NCBI GenBank assembly: GCA_002686945.1
Contig: NYYZ01000053.1
Span: 26,308-90,307, forward strand
Direction: 5' to 3'
Length of the DNA: 64,000 nt
Origin: Planctomycetota bacterium
GTDB taxonomy: Bacteria; Planctomycetota; UBA1135; GCA-002686595
Under the pieces are notes generated by a model that saw nothing but the letters and a program-made list of their open reading frames with translations, ran no database searches and had not been told where the DNA came from. Below are positions 48,659 to 59,181 of the stretch, one piece after another. Every line of letters begins with the position of its first letter. The stretch's first letter is position 1. The position numbers and the translations under genes are program-made.

Positions 48659-49039
48659 ATGCTTCAGGACTACGCCCCCATCCTGCTCTTGATTGGGCTG
48701 GTCGCCGCCTTCGCTGTGGGCAATATTCTGCTGAGCGAACTCGTCGGCCGCCAACGCCGCGTGGTCGGCAAAGGGGATCCTTACGAATGCGGCATGCAGC
48801 CGGTGGGCAACGCACGCATGCGCCTTTCGATTCACTTCTACCTGACAGCCGTGCTCTTCATCCTGTTCGATGTGGAGGGGATCTTCCTGATCCTCTGGGC
48901 CAACGCAGCCCGCGCCTTCAACACGCCTGAGTTCAACGCCGGAGGCTTGATCTTCACGGAGGTCCTGATCTTTGTGGCCATGCTTGCGGTGGCTTTGGCA
49001 TTCGTCTGGCGCAAGGGAGGCCTGGAATGGGATCGCTGA
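48659..49039 (+). CDS. nuoA: NADH-quinone oxidoreductase subunit A
   Basis: [40 protein letters not shown]. Confidence 0.95.
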   Translation: MLQDYAPILLLIGLVAAFAVGNILLSELVGRQRRVVGKGDPYECGMQPVGNARMRLSIHFYLTAVLFILFDVEGIFLILWANAARAFNTPEFNAGGLIFTEVLIFVAMLAVALAFVWRKGGLEWDR

Positions 49040-49671
49040 AGGAAGCCACCACACGGGACGACGAATCCGGCTTCATGGCCACGCGGGTCAACGAGTTGCT
49101 CAACTGGGGCCGCAAGAACAGTCTTTGGCCCATGCCCTTGGGGCTCTCATGTTGCGGCATCGAACTGATGGCCATGATCGGCCCGAAATTCGACATAGCA
49201 CGATTCGGGGCAGAGGCCGCGCGCTTCAGTCCGCGCCAGTGTGATGTAATGATCGTAGCTGGAACCCTGACCTGGAAGATGGCCGAGGCGGCGCGCACAA
49301 TCTATGACCAGATGCCCGACCCCAAGTGGGTCATCGCCATGGGGGTCTGCTCTTCCTCCGGCGGCATGTACGACAGCTATGCGGTAGTGCAGGGCGTCGA
49401 CAGTATTTTACCGGTGGACATCTATGTTCCGGGCTGCCCGCCCCGCCCCGATGCCCTGATTGATGCGATCATGAAGTTGCAACGCAAGATCGAGCGCGAA
49501 AACCCACTTAGGAGAGTGCTCGAAGGTCCGCAGGAACTCGACGAGTCCGGCACGGGGCGCCTGGACGTACCAGCCAACAGCATGGTGGAAACCCACAGTA
49601 TGGGCACCTACAGGACTGATTCCGGCCTTCGCAAGGACCAATACACCGGGCGCTCCAGGGAGAAGAACTGA
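49027..49671 (+). CDS. nuoB: NADH-quinone oxidoreductase subunit B
   Basis: [65 protein letters not shown]. Confidence 0.97.
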   Translation: MGSLKEATTRDDESGFMATRVNELLNWGRKNSLWPMPLGLSCCGIELMAMIGPKFDIARFGAEAARFSPRQCDVMIVAGTLTWKMAEAARTIYDQMPDPKWVIAMGVCSSSGGMYDSYAVVQGVDSILPVDIYVPGCPPRPDALIDAIMKLQRKIERENPLRRVLEGPQELDESGTGRLDVPANSMVETHSMGTYRTDSGLRKDQYTGRSREKN

Positions 49672-50198
49672 TGGCTGCCCTGAAGCACATGCTGAGCCTT
49701 GGCTGGGACGAGGTCCGGGAAACGCAAGATCGCGACAGCATGCCGACCCTCACGGTCGACCTGGAGCGGTTGCATGAGGCACTCGAAGTCCTGAAGCGGG
49801 ACTGCGGATTTGAAACCGTGACCCTGGTGACTGCGATCGACCACAGTCCAAGCGAACCCCGCTTTGAGTTGGTCCATCAGTTGCTTTCGATCCAGAACAA
49901 CGAACGCTTGCGTCTATGCTGTGCCCTACGAGGGGACCATCCCAACGCCCCCAGTTGCACGGACCTGTGGCCCGGTGCGACGTATATGGAGCGCGAGTGC
50001 TGGGACATGTTTGGCATTCAATTCGACGGCCACGAAAACCTGCGCCGACTATTGATGCCGGAAGCCTATGGCCACCATCCCCTGCGCAAGGAATTTCCAC
50101 ACCAGGGCATCGAACCGGACCGCCTCTACCGTGAATGGAATCGGGAACGTATCCAACGAGCTGAAGCCAAGACCAGCCAGGAAGGAGCGGGTCGATGA
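49671..50198 (+). CDS. nuoC: NADH-quinone oxidoreductase subunit C
   Basis: WPGATYMERECWDMFGIQFDGHENLRRLLMPEAYGHHPLRKEFP. Confidence 0.96.
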   Translation: MAALKHMLSLGWDEVRETQDRDSMPTLTVDLERLHEALEVLKRDCGFETVTLVTAIDHSPSEPRFELVHQLLSIQNNERLRLCCALRGDHPNAPSCTDLWPGATYMERECWDMFGIQFDGHENLRRLLMPEAYGHHPLRKEFPHQGIEPDRLYREWNRERIQRAEAKTSQEGAGR

Positions 50199-51445
50199 GC
50201 GCCACCAGCAAAGTCCTCGAGTACGCCGCTGGCAACCCCAGCGACCTGACCCTCGATCCGGACGACCCCATGCACGGGGAATTGATGAAGATCAATGTTG
50301 GTCCCCAGCACCCCGCAACCCATGGAGTCTTGCGTCTCTCGGTGGAGCTCGACGGCGAGACGATTCTCAGCTGCGAACCGGAAGTGGGCTACCTGCACCG
50401 GGGCAAGGAAAAAACCTGCGAGAGCCTGGGCTGGCGCAAGTTCCTGGTTCACACGGACCGGCTCGACTATGTGCAGCCGCTGCTGAACAACACCGCCTAC
50501 GCCCTGTCCCTGGAAGCTCTGGCGCAAGTCGAGGTACCCCAGCGCGCTCAGGAAATCCGGGTGCTGATGATGGAGGTCTCGCGCATCATGGCGCACCTTA
50601 TCTACCTTGGGACCACCGCCATTGATCTAGGCGCGGTGTCCATGTTCTTCTTCACTTTCACCGAGCGCGAGAAGGCCTATGACCTGCTCGACGCCTGGAG
50701 CGGTCACCGAATGAACAACAGCTATGTCCGCATGGGAGGTGTCTATGCGGATGTGGACGAGGACGTCGCCAGCAGCATCAAGGAGTGGCTGAGCGCTTTC
50801 CCCGCCAAGATCGACGAGTTCGAAAAACTGCTAACGGGCAACGCGATCTGGAACGCACGCAACCGAGGCGTGGGAGTCTTGAGCCCTGCCGCATGCTTGG
50901 ACTGGTCCCTCACGGGCCCCAACCTGCGGGGTTCCGGAGTCGAATGGGACCTGCGCAGAGCGGAACCCTACAGCGGATACGAGACCTATGATTTCGATGT
51001 GCCGGTTGGCTCTGAGGGGGACTGCTATGACCGCTACCTGGTACGCATCGAAGAAATGCGCCAGTCCGTACTGATCGCCCTGCAGGCGCTCGACAGATTG
51101 GAGCAAAGTCAGGGCAAGGACTACTTGCTCCAGGACCGCCGCTATGTCCTGCCCCCCAAGAACCGCACGCACGAATCCATGGAGGAGTTGATCTTCCAAT
51201 TCAAGGTCGTAACCGACATGCAGCTGCCAAAGGGCAGTGCATACCGAGGCGTGGAGTCCAGCAAGGGTGAACTGGGCTTCTTCATCGCTTCCGATGGCAG
51301 CAGCGATCCCCTGCGCTGCCATGTGCGCGCACCCGGCCTGATGAATGTACAGGCAATTCCGCAACTGGCACGTGGGCGCTTGCTCTCCGATGTGATGGCA
51401 ATCATCGGATCCTTGGACTTTGTCATGGGCGAGGTTGACCGCTGA
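50195..51445 (+). CDS. nuoD: NADH-quinone oxidoreductase subunit D
   Basis: MKINVGPQHPATHGVLRLSVELDGE, EPEVGYLHRGKEKTCE. Confidence 0.97.
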   Translation: MSATSKVLEYAAGNPSDLTLDPDDPMHGELMKINVGPQHPATHGVLRLSVELDGETILSCEPEVGYLHRGKEKTCESLGWRKFLVHTDRLDYVQPLLNNTAYALSLEALAQVEVPQRAQEIRVLMMEVSRIMAHLIYLGTTAIDLGAVSMFFFTFTEREKAYDLLDAWSGHRMNNSYVRMGGVYADVDEDVASSIKEWLSAFPAKIDEFEKLLTGNAIWNARNRGVGVLSPAACLDWSLTGPNLRGSGVEWDLRRAEPYSGYETYDFDVPVGSEGDCYDRYLVRIEEMRQSVLIALQALDRLEQSQGKDYLLQDRRYVLPPKNRTHESMEELIFQFKVVTDMQLPKGSAYRGVESSKGELGFFIASDGSSDPLRCHVRAPGLMNVQAIPQLARGRLLSDVMAIIGSLDFVMGEVDR

Positions 51446-51918
51446 TGGTACTCACTGACGCGCTCAAAGCTGAGTTCACCGAACTCGCCTGCCACTATCC
51501 CGAGCGTCGGGCGGCTCTGATTCCAGCCCTGCACCGCTGCCAGGAAGAACTGGGTGGCTGGCTCTCACCAGAAATCATCGAGGCCATGGCCGAGTGGTTC
51601 GATATGGAACCAGTGGAAGTCTTCAGTGTGGCTTCCTTCTACCCCATGTTCTTCCTGAAGCCCGTGGGCAAACACATCGTCAGCGTCTGCCGCAACATCT
51701 CATGCGACCTGCGGGGTTCGCAGGAGCTGCTTGATCGCGTCTGCCAGGTGACCGGCGCAAAGGCCGGGACCAACTCTGAAGACGGACGCTTCTATGTGGA
51801 ACACGTGGAGTGCCAGGGAAGCTGCGCCAACGCACCCATGATGGTAGTGGACGGCATCTACCACGAGGACCTCTGCCCCGAGAAGGCAGAAGAGATTCTG
51901 GGAGGCCTGGATCGATGA
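51445..51918 (+). CDS. nuoE: NADH-quinone oxidoreductase subunit E
   Basis: CRNISCDLRGSQELLDRV, VECQGSCANAPMMVVDG. Confidence 0.95.
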   Translation: MVLTDALKAEFTELACHYPERRAALIPALHRCQEELGGWLSPEIIEAMAEWFDMEPVEVFSVASFYPMFFLKPVGKHIVSVCRNISCDLRGSQELLDRVCQVTGAKAGTNSEDGRFYVEHVECQGSCANAPMMVVDGIYHEDLCPEKAEEILGGLDR

Positions 51919-53228
51919 GCCACGAGACCTACCTGCTCTCGCGAATGGAACGAGGGGACAGCCACACCCTTGCGGGCTACGAAGCCCAGGGAGGCTACGC
52001 AGCACTCAAGAAGATCCTCTCAGAGGGCACCCCGCCCAAGGATGTGACCGACGTTGTCAAGGAGTCAGGCCTGCGCGGACGTGGTGGCGCTGGGTTCCCC
52101 ACCGGCCTCAAGTGGAGCTTCATGCCCAACGAGGAACAGGACTCACGCACGCGCTACATGGCGGTCAACGCCGACGAATCCGAGCCCGGGACCTGCAAGG
52201 ACCGGGTGCTGATGGAGCGCGATCCCCACGGATTACTTGAAGGCTGCCTGATCGCCGCCTGGGCCATGAGCCTGCACGGGGTCTACATCTATGTACGCGG
52301 AGAATACCGCATGTCCTATCGGCGACTGGAAGAAGCGATCCAAGAAGCCCGGGCTGCTGGCCTAATCGGAAAGAACATCCAAGGCACAGATTTTTCCTGC
52401 GAGATCCACATGCACAAGGGCGCGGGGGCCTACATCTGCGGCGAAGAAACCGGCCTGATGGAAAGCCTGGAGGGTAAGCGGGGCCATCCACGGCCCAAGC
52501 CCCCCTTCCCCGCAGGCTTTGGCCTTTGGGGCCAACCCACCACGGTCAACAATGTTGAGTCGATATTCAATGTGCCCTTCATCCTGGAGCGCGGCGCCGA
52601 CTGGTTCAAAGCGATTGGCAGTAAAAAGTCCTCGGGCAACTTTCTGTGCTGCATCAGCGGCCATGTGGAAAAACCCGGGGTCTACGAAGTCCCCCTGGGC
52701 ACCCCCGCCAGCACCATCTTGAACGAACATGCGGGCGGCGTCTGGCGCGGCCACAACCTGCGCGCCTGGATTCCCGGGGGATCCTCTACAGGATTCCTAC
52801 GACCAGAGATCATCGACACTCCCATGGACCACGAGTCTCTCAAGGAGGTGGGTTCCATGTTCGGAACGGGCGCCATGATCATCCTCGATCAAACTGCCAG
52901 CGTTGTGCACTCGGCCCTGGTGCTGATGGACTTCTACGAGCACGAGAGCTGCGGTCAGTGCAGCCAATGCCGAGAAGGCACGCAGTGGCTGGCCCAGGTA
53001 TTTCAACGCATCCACGACGGCCAGGGTCGCATGGAAGACATAGACCTGTTGAGCGACATCTCCAACGGCATGGCGCCGGGGAAGACAATCTGCGCTCTGG
53101 CAGACGCAGCGGCGATCCCGACCCATTCGGTGATCCGCAACTTCCGCGATGAGTTGGTGGAATATGTGCAAGCGGGCGGTCACACGGCGGTCTCCAAGAA
53201 ACGCGCCCTGCCCATGGAAACAGTCTGA
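51915..53228 (+). CDS. nuoF: NADH-quinone oxidoreductase subunit F
   Basis: SGLRGRGGAGFPTGLKWSFMP, NADESEPGTCKDR, GAGAYICGEETGLMESLEGKRGHPRPKPPFPA, ESCGQCSQCREGT. Confidence 0.97.
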   Translation: MSHETYLLSRMERGDSHTLAGYEAQGGYAALKKILSEGTPPKDVTDVVKESGLRGRGGAGFPTGLKWSFMPNEEQDSRTRYMAVNADESEPGTCKDRVLMERDPHGLLEGCLIAAWAMSLHGVYIYVRGEYRMSYRRLEEAIQEARAAGLIGKNIQGTDFSCEIHMHKGAGAYICGEETGLMESLEGKRGHPRPKPPFPAGFGLWGQPTTVNNVESIFNVPFILERGADWFKAIGSKKSSGNFLCCISGHVEKPGVYEVPLGTPASTILNEHAGGVWRGHNLRAWIPGGSSTGFLRPEIIDTPMDHESLKEVGSMFGTGAMIILDQTASVVHSALVLMDFYEHESCGQCSQCREGTQWLAQVFQRIHDGQGRMEDIDLLSDISNGMAPGKTICALADAAAIPTHSVIRNFRDELVEYVQAGGHTAVSKKRALPMETV

Positions 53229-54754
53229 TGAGTGACCTCACAAAGCAAACCTCCGGTGAGCCCTCCACCATCGAGCGAGTGGAGATCACCGTCAATGGCC
53301 AAACGGTCCAGGCGCGCACGGACAAGCCTCTGATCCAGGCTTGCGTCCAAGCGGAGGTCGAGGTACCCCACTACTGCTATCACCCGGGCCTGACCCCGGA
53401 AGGTTCCTGCCGCATCTGCCAGGTAGAAGTTCAACAGGGCAAGATGCCCGCACGAGTGATGGTGGCCTGCCGTACACCCGTGATGCCCGGCATGGTGGTC
53501 AACACTGAAACCGAGAACGCTCACGATGCCCGCAGGGAATGCCTTGAGTTCCTGCTCAAGAATCATCCCCTTGACTGCCCGATCTGTGACAAGGCCGGGG
53601 AGTGCACCCTGCAGGACTATTCCTTCGCCGAAGGCCAGGGCGAAGGGCGATCGGTTGAGCCCCGCAGAAAGCTCGAAAAACGCAAGGACCTGGGCGATGT
53701 GATCCTGCTCGACCAGGAGCGCTGCATACTCTGCACTCGTTGCGTACGCTTCATGGAAGAAGTGCCCAAGTCTCCGCAACTCTGCGTGGCGGGACGAGGC
53801 TCTCACTCCACTATCGAAACCTGGAACGATACGCCTCTAAGTGGCAACTACCAGGGCAACCTGGCGGATGTCTGTCCGGTGGGCGCCCTGACCCTGAAGT
53901 CCTTCCGATTCAAGGCTCGGGTCTGGAACCTGACCAAGACAGCTTCCTCTTGCGGAGAGTGCAGCCGGGGTTGCGCCACCACGGTGGAGGTTCTACGCAA
54001 GGGCGAAGTGACCCGCATCCGGCCTCGCCATGACGAAGATGTCAACGGTTGGTGGATTTGTGACACAGGGCGCTTTGCCCTGGATGCCTTCTCACTCGCC
54101 GACCGCCTGGTGGGGACCTTGCTGCCCAGCGCCAGTCGGGGATGGGATGCAACCTCGGTAGAAGATGGCCTGCAGATTGCAAGCGACATGTTGACCACCG
54201 GAGACAAGCCCCTGATCATCGCCTCCCCATGGCTGACCCAGGAAGAAGGGGGCGAACTCTTGGCGCTTGGTCAAAAAATCAACGCCCAGGTTGCTTTCGT
54301 TTCCACGGCTTCCAACGACCTCGCAGACGATGTGCTGCACACGGGCGACCCGGGGCCAAACCGGCGAGGTCTGAGTGATCTGGGCCTGAAAGCCATGACG
54401 GCCGAGGAAATCCTGCACACAGCGAGCGAGCATTCCACCGTCCTTTGCATTGGCGAGAGAGTGGGGCGCCTGCTTGGCGAGGGGGAAGCGGAGGGCTTCA
54501 ACGGCCTGCCCACAGGCGCCCGCGTATTGCTCTTCGACTGTGAGTTGCCTGAGGCACCGACAGAAGGCAACTCCCCCATCGATATTGCTATCGGCCTGCC
54601 CAGCTCGGTGGAACGAGTAGGGCACTGGGTCAACATTGACGGGCTACGCCGCAACATCTTGCAAGCACGTCCGGCACCCGCAGGTGTTTGGAACACTCTA
54701 CGCCTGCTCAAGCACCTGCACGAACTTCTGACCAACCGAGAGGTCCAGTCCTGA
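53228..54754 (+). CDS. nuoG: NADH-quinone oxidoreductase subunit G (short form)
   Basis: HYCYHPGLTPEGSCRICQVEV, HPLDCPICDKAGECTLQDYSF, CILCTRCVRF, SSCGECSRGCATTVEV. Confidence 0.93.
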   Translation: MSDLTKQTSGEPSTIERVEITVNGQTVQARTDKPLIQACVQAEVEVPHYCYHPGLTPEGSCRICQVEVQQGKMPARVMVACRTPVMPGMVVNTETENAHDARRECLEFLLKNHPLDCPICDKAGECTLQDYSFAEGQGEGRSVEPRRKLEKRKDLGDVILLDQERCILCTRCVRFMEEVPKSPQLCVAGRGSHSTIETWNDTPLSGNYQGNLADVCPVGALTLKSFRFKARVWNLTKTASSCGECSRGCATTVEVLRKGEVTRIRPRHDEDVNGWWICDTGRFALDAFSLADRLVGTLLPSASRGWDATSVEDGLQIASDMLTTGDKPLIIASPWLTQEEGGELLALGQKINAQVAFVSTASNDLADDVLHTGDPGPNRRGLSDLGLKAMTAEEILHTASEHSTVLCIGERVGRLLGEGEAEGFNGLPTGARVLLFDCELPEAPTEGNSPIDIAIGLPSSVERVGHWVNIDGLRRNILQARPAPAGVWNTLRLLKHLHELLTNREVQS

Positions 54755-55770
54755 TGTCCTTTGTGATCATCCTGATCAAAGGCGCCCTGATCTACGGAGG
54801 CCTGCTGGGAACCGCTGCAGCTATGACCCTGGCGGAGCGCAAGGTCTCCGCGTGGATGCAGTTGCGCATAGGCCCCAACCGGGTCGGGCCCGGGGGCCTA
54901 CTGCAGCCCCTAGCAGACGGGATCAAGTTCATCTTCAAGGAAGAGGTCACCCCCGACGGCGCTAACAAGGGCATCTTCCGCCTCGGACCGATTATGGCCG
55001 CAGTCCCCGCCATGCTGACCATCGCGGTGATTCCTTTCGCCGGGGAGACAACCATCTTTGGCATCGATTTCGGGCTGCTCTCCTTGACCGACTTGGATAT
55101 CGGCTTGCTGTTCGTTCTGGCCCTCTCAGGACTCTCGGTCTACGGAGGGATCCTCGGAGGCTGGGCTTCGAACTCCAAGTACTCGCTCTTGGGCGGCCTA
55201 CGTGCCTCGGCCCAGATGGTCAGCTATGAGCTCTCGCTGATCATGACCGCCCTCACAGTTGTAGCCCTCTCGGGCAGCATGAATCTGCGTGAGATTGTCG
55301 AGGTCCAGAATACCGGCAACTTCTTGGACTGGCACTGCTTCACCCCGGTGGTGGGTCAGGTGGGTCTGATCTTGTTCGTGATCACCACCTTTGCGGAGAC
55401 CAACCGTCACCCCTTCGACTTCGCCGAATGCGAGCCGGAGTTGGTAGGCGGCTTCCACACCGAATATTCTTCCATGAAATTTGCCCTGTTCTTCTTGGGC
55501 GAGTACTGCGCAATGACAGTCATGGCCTGCCTGACAACAGTGCTCTTCCTGGGCGGCTACTCGGTACCCTTCTGGGAAGATGCCCCTTGGATAGTGCAAG
55601 TGGGTACCTTCATGACCAAGACAGCCTTCTTCCTGTTCCTGTTCATCTGGGTGCGCTGGACCTTGCCGCGCTTCCGCTACGACCAGCTCATGAACCTGGG
55701 CTGGAAAGTCTTTTTCCCGATTGCATTGGCCAACCTGCTGCTGGCCGGCGCAGTCATTTCTCTCTCCTAG
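54754..55770 (+). CDS. nuoH: NADH-quinone oxidoreductase subunit H
   Basis: [64 protein letters not shown]. Confidence 0.97.
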   Translation: MSFVIILIKGALIYGGLLGTAAAMTLAERKVSAWMQLRIGPNRVGPGGLLQPLADGIKFIFKEEVTPDGANKGIFRLGPIMAAVPAMLTIAVIPFAGETTIFGIDFGLLSLTDLDIGLLFVLALSGLSVYGGILGGWASNSKYSLLGGLRASAQMVSYELSLIMTALTVVALSGSMNLREIVEVQNTGNFLDWHCFTPVVGQVGLILFVITTFAETNRHPFDFAECEPELVGGFHTEYSSMKFALFFLGEYCAMTVMACLTTVLFLGGYSVPFWEDAPWIVQVGTFMTKTAFFLFLFIWVRWTLPRFRYDQLMNLGWKVFFPIALANLLLAGAVISLS

Positions 55771-55804
55771 ACTCGATCGCCCAGCACCTGATCACACGCC
55801 GAAC

Positions 55805-56305
55805 ATGGTTGTTGTCAAACGAAGAGAGCTGACTTTTTGGGAGCGCATCTACCTGCCCGAGATTTTTCGTGGCCTGGCCATCACCTTCAAAAAGATGTTT
55901 GAGCCCCGGGTTACGCGCCAATACCCCGAAGAGACACTGCCAACAACCGAAGTCACCCGCGGCCAACCGCGGCTGGTAGTCAAAGACGACGGCAACATCG
56001 CCTGCGTCTCATGCGGCCTGTGCGAAGCGGCTTGCCCCGCCTACGCGATCACCATTGACGGCCAGGAGACTGAACGCTTCATCGAACGCGAGCCTGAACG
56101 TTTCGAGATCAACATGCTGCGCTGCATCCTGTGCGGCTTCTGCGAAGAAGCCTGCCCCAAGGAGGCGATTTTCATGAGCGATGAACTGGAATTGGCGGAC
56201 ACCACCCGCCAGGGACTGGTCTACGACATGAAGCGACTCGAACGTCCCGCAAGTACCCTGAAACCGCGCATCGACTATGTGCGGAGGATTAACGAGCGAT
56301 GGTAG
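55805..56305 (+). CDS. nuoI: NADH-quinone oxidoreductase subunit I
   Basis: CVSCGLCEAACPAYAI, CILCGFCEEACPKEAIFMS. Confidence 0.95.
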   Translation: MVVVKRRELTFWERIYLPEIFRGLAITFKKMFEPRVTRQYPEETLPTTEVTRGQPRLVVKDDGNIACVSCGLCEAACPAYAITIDGQETERFIEREPERFEINMLRCILCGFCEEACPKEAIFMSDELELADTTRQGLVYDMKRLERPASTLKPRIDYVRRINERW

Positions 56306-56856
56306 ACCTGCTGTTCTATGTAGCTGCGGGCGTGAGCGTACTGTGCGCCCTGGGAGTAGTGGTTTCCGCCAATCCGGTGCAAAGTGTGATGATGCTGCTG
56401 GGCAGCTTCGTGGGCATAGCACTGATCTACCTACTGGCAGGCTTTCAGTTCCTGGCAGCGATTCAGATTCTGGTCTATGGGGGCGCGATCATGGTGCTCT
56501 TCCTGTTCGTGGTCATGCTGCTGAACCAGGGCGACCCTGTTGTCTTAGCCAGGGAACAGGGCGTGCTTCGCAAGGAGCAGCTGGCGGTCGGCCTGGCGGT
56601 GGCAGGCAGCGCCCTGGCTGTGCTGCTGGTAGCAGTGGTACGCACAGATCTGCCGCGGCCCATCTTCGGCTACCTGTGGCCCGAAGGCGGTTTGGATCCC
56701 CTCTTGGGCATGGCCCAAGCAATGTTCGGTCCCTATGTACTGGCCTTCGAAGGTGCCTCGGTGCTGCTGCTCGCCACCGCAGTGGGGGTCATGACCCTGG
56801 CCAAACGCCAACGGAGCACGCCCGTCGCAGCCGCAAACGAGGAGGTCAGCGCATGA
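56299..56856 (+). CDS. nuoJ: NADH-quinone oxidoreductase subunit J
   Basis: NPVQSVMMLLGSFVGIALIYLLAGFQFLAAIQILVYGGAIMVLFLFVVMLLN. Confidence 0.95.
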   Translation: MVDLLFYVAAGVSVLCALGVVVSANPVQSVMMLLGSFVGIALIYLLAGFQFLAAIQILVYGGAIMVLFLFVVMLLNQGDPVVLAREQGVLRKEQLAVGLAVAGSALAVLLVAVVRTDLPRPIFGYLWPEGGLDPLLGMAQAMFGPYVLAFEGASVLLLATAVGVMTLAKRQRSTPVAAANEEVSA

Positions 56857-57191
56857 ACGTGCCTACCGAGCACCTCTTGATCCTGTCTGCCATCCTCTTC
56901 GCGATCGGCATGGGAGGATTCCTCCTGCGCCGGAACATGATCGTGGTGCTGATGAGCATCGAACTGATGCTCAACGCCGCGAACCTTGCCTTTCTAGCGG
57001 GGGCACGACAGCACTCGGCCCAAGCCGGTCACTGGGTAGCCGAAGGCCCGGTGATGGTGACCTTCGTGATCGCCGTGGCCGCAGTGGAAGCCGCAGTGGG
57101 CCTGGCCCTGGTCATCGCCTTCTATCGCCGCAAGCAGACTGTCTCCCTCGACCGGCTCTCCCCCACTGGAGCAACCTCCAAAGCCAACTGA
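56853..57191 (+). CDS. nuoK: NADH-quinone oxidoreductase subunit K
   Basis: LSAILFAIGMGGFLLRRNMIVVLMSIELMLNAANLAFL, VAAVEAAVGLALVIAFYRR. Confidence 0.96.
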   Translation: MNVPTEHLLILSAILFAIGMGGFLLRRNMIVVLMSIELMLNAANLAFLAGARQHSAQAGHWVAEGPVMVTFVIAVAAVEAAVGLALVIAFYRRKQTVSLDRLSPTGATSKAN

Positions 57192-57195
57192 TCCA

Positions 57196-59181
57196 ATGGA
57201 CACGACCATCGCCGAATCTGGGCAGTTCTGGCCCTGGCTGATCCCAGGCTTGCCCCTCATGGGAGCTCTGTTGACGGGAGCCATGCACCTCGCAGGTCTT
57301 CGACGCCCGAAGAACGGTGACAAAGCCACCAGCGAGCCACTGGCAGCAAGTATCGCTGTTCTGGCAATGGCCGCTGCCTTTGCCTTCAGCATCAAGGGCT
57401 TCCTCGCCCTGCGTGGAGGCGAGGCCAACATCCTGAGTACACGCTACGACTGGATCCCCACCGGTGACTTCACCGTGACTTGGTCGCTCATGATCGATCA
57501 CTTGTCCTCCTTGATGACCCTGGTCGTCACGGGCATTGGCCTCTTGATCCACATCTACGCGGCCGGGTACATGAAGGGCGACGCAGGCTACGCCAAGTTC
57601 TTCGCCTACCTCAACCTGTTCGTGGCGATGATGCTGATGTTGGTGCTCTCGGACAATATGGTGGGCACCTTTGTGGGTTGGGAGGGAGTGGGGCTCTGCT
57701 CCTACCTCCTGATCGGCTATTGGTACAAGGACGGCTGGCGGGCGCAAGCGGCTCAAAAAGCCTTTGTGGTCAACCGCATCGGCGATGCAGCATTCCTGCT
57801 GGGCATGTTCATCCTGGCCACCACCCTGGGCAGCCTGGATTACTCTTCAATCAATAGCGAGGCCAGCCTGCTGGCCAAACCGGAACTGCCCTGGAGACTG
57901 TCCTTGGCCGCGTTGTTGCTCTTTGGCGGCGCCTGCGGCAAGAGCGCCCAGATTCCCCTCTTCGTCTGGTTGCCGGACGCCATGGCGGGACCGACTCCGG
58001 TTTCTGCCCTGATCCACGCAGCAACCATGGTGACCAGTGGAGTCTACCTGGTGGTGCGACTCAACCCGCTCTTCGCGGCGGCGCCCCTGGTTCTCACACT
58101 GATCGGCGCAATCGGTGCGGCCACGGCGTTTGTTGCGGGCACAAGTGCCCTGCGCCAGCGCGATCTGAAAGGCGTGCTGGCTTACTCAACAGTCAGCCAA
58201 TTGGGCTACATGTTCCTGGCCCTTGGAGTCGGCGCTTTCTCAAGCGCGATCTTTCACCTGGTGACCCACGCCTTCTTCAAGGCGCTCCTGTTCCTGGCAG
58301 CAGGCTCGGTAATCCATGGCATGAACAAGGAACAGGACATGCACAAGATGGGCGGACTCAAAGCACATATGCCCAAGACCTGTCTCACCTTCATTGCTGG
58401 GGCCGCGGCCCTCTCGGGTCTGCCCTTGATGAGTGGTTTCTTCTCCAAGGACGAGATCCTGGCCCAGGCTTTTGCGGGAGGTGGCGTGTCATTGATCTTG
58501 TGGGCCGTCGGCCTGGTCACAGCTGCCATCACAGCCACCTACACCTGGCGCATGGTTGCTCTCGTTTTCTTTGGCAAGGAACGATTCGACAAGCAATCAG
58601 TGCACCCACACGAGTCCGGTGCCCTGATGACCACACCCCTGTTTGTCTTGGCCCTGCTGTCGGTAGCCGGAGGCATCCTGGGCCTGCCGATTGTCTTCCA
58701 CACCCCACACATTCTGGGTGAATGGCTGGCCCCGGTTGTGGAACCGGGCCAGGCTATCCTGGCCGCAGCCCACAACGGACACCTGTCCCACCTGGCCGAG
58801 TGGATCCTGCTGGGCCTGGGCGCGATGATTGCGCTCGGTTGTGCTCACCTGGCCTTCCATGCCCATCGCCAAGGCACCCAGAGCGATCTGGCCTTTGAAA
58901 CCAAGAACCCGGAACTGGCCCTGTCACTCTCCAACGCCTGGGGCATCGATCGGGCCTACCAAGTGATGCTGGTACAGCCCGTGATGACCGCAGCATCTGC
59001 GATTTCCACGCTCTTCGACCTGGCCTTGATCGATGGAGCGGTCAATGGTCTCGGACGCTTTGCGCAGCGCCTGGGTGAGAGAGTATCGCGGCAAGCGAGT
59101 GGACATCTCGGCGCCTATGGACTCACGATTGGTGGCGCAGCCTGCGCCCTCGCCGCAATTTGGATGTGGATCGGAGCCTAG
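57196..59181 (+). CDS. nuoL: NADH-quinone oxidoreductase subunit L
   Basis: FVGWEGVGLCSYLLIGYWY, GGACGKSAQIPLFVWLPDAMAGPTPVSALIHAATMVTSGVYL. Confidence 0.97.
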   Translation: MDTTIAESGQFWPWLIPGLPLMGALLTGAMHLAGLRRPKNGDKATSEPLAASIAVLAMAAAFAFSIKGFLALRGGEANILSTRYDWIPTGDFTVTWSLMIDHLSSLMTLVVTGIGLLIHIYAAGYMKGDAGYAKFFAYLNLFVAMMLMLVLSDNMVGTFVGWEGVGLCSYLLIGYWYKDGWRAQAAQKAFVVNRIGDAAFLLGMFILATTLGSLDYSSINSEASLLAKPELPWRLSLAALLLFGGACGKSAQIPLFVWLPDAMAGPTPVSALIHAATMVTSGVYLVVRLNPLFAAAPLVLTLIGAIGAATAFVAGTSALRQRDLKGVLAYSTVSQLGYMFLALGVGAFSSAIFHLVTHAFFKALLFLAAGSVIHGMNKEQDMHKMGGLKAHMPKTCLTFIAGAAALSGLPLMSGFFSKDEILAQAFAGGGVSLILWAVGLVTAAITATYTWRMVALVFFGKERFDKQSVHPHESGALMTTPLFVLALLSVAGGILGLPIVFHTPHILGEWLAPVVEPGQAILAAAHNGHLSHLAEWILLGLGAMIALGCAHLAFHAHRQGTQSDLAFETKNPELALSLSNAWGIDRAYQVMLVQPVMTAASAISTLFDLALIDGAVNGLGRFAQRLGERVSRQASGHLGAYGLTIGGAACALAAIWMWIGA

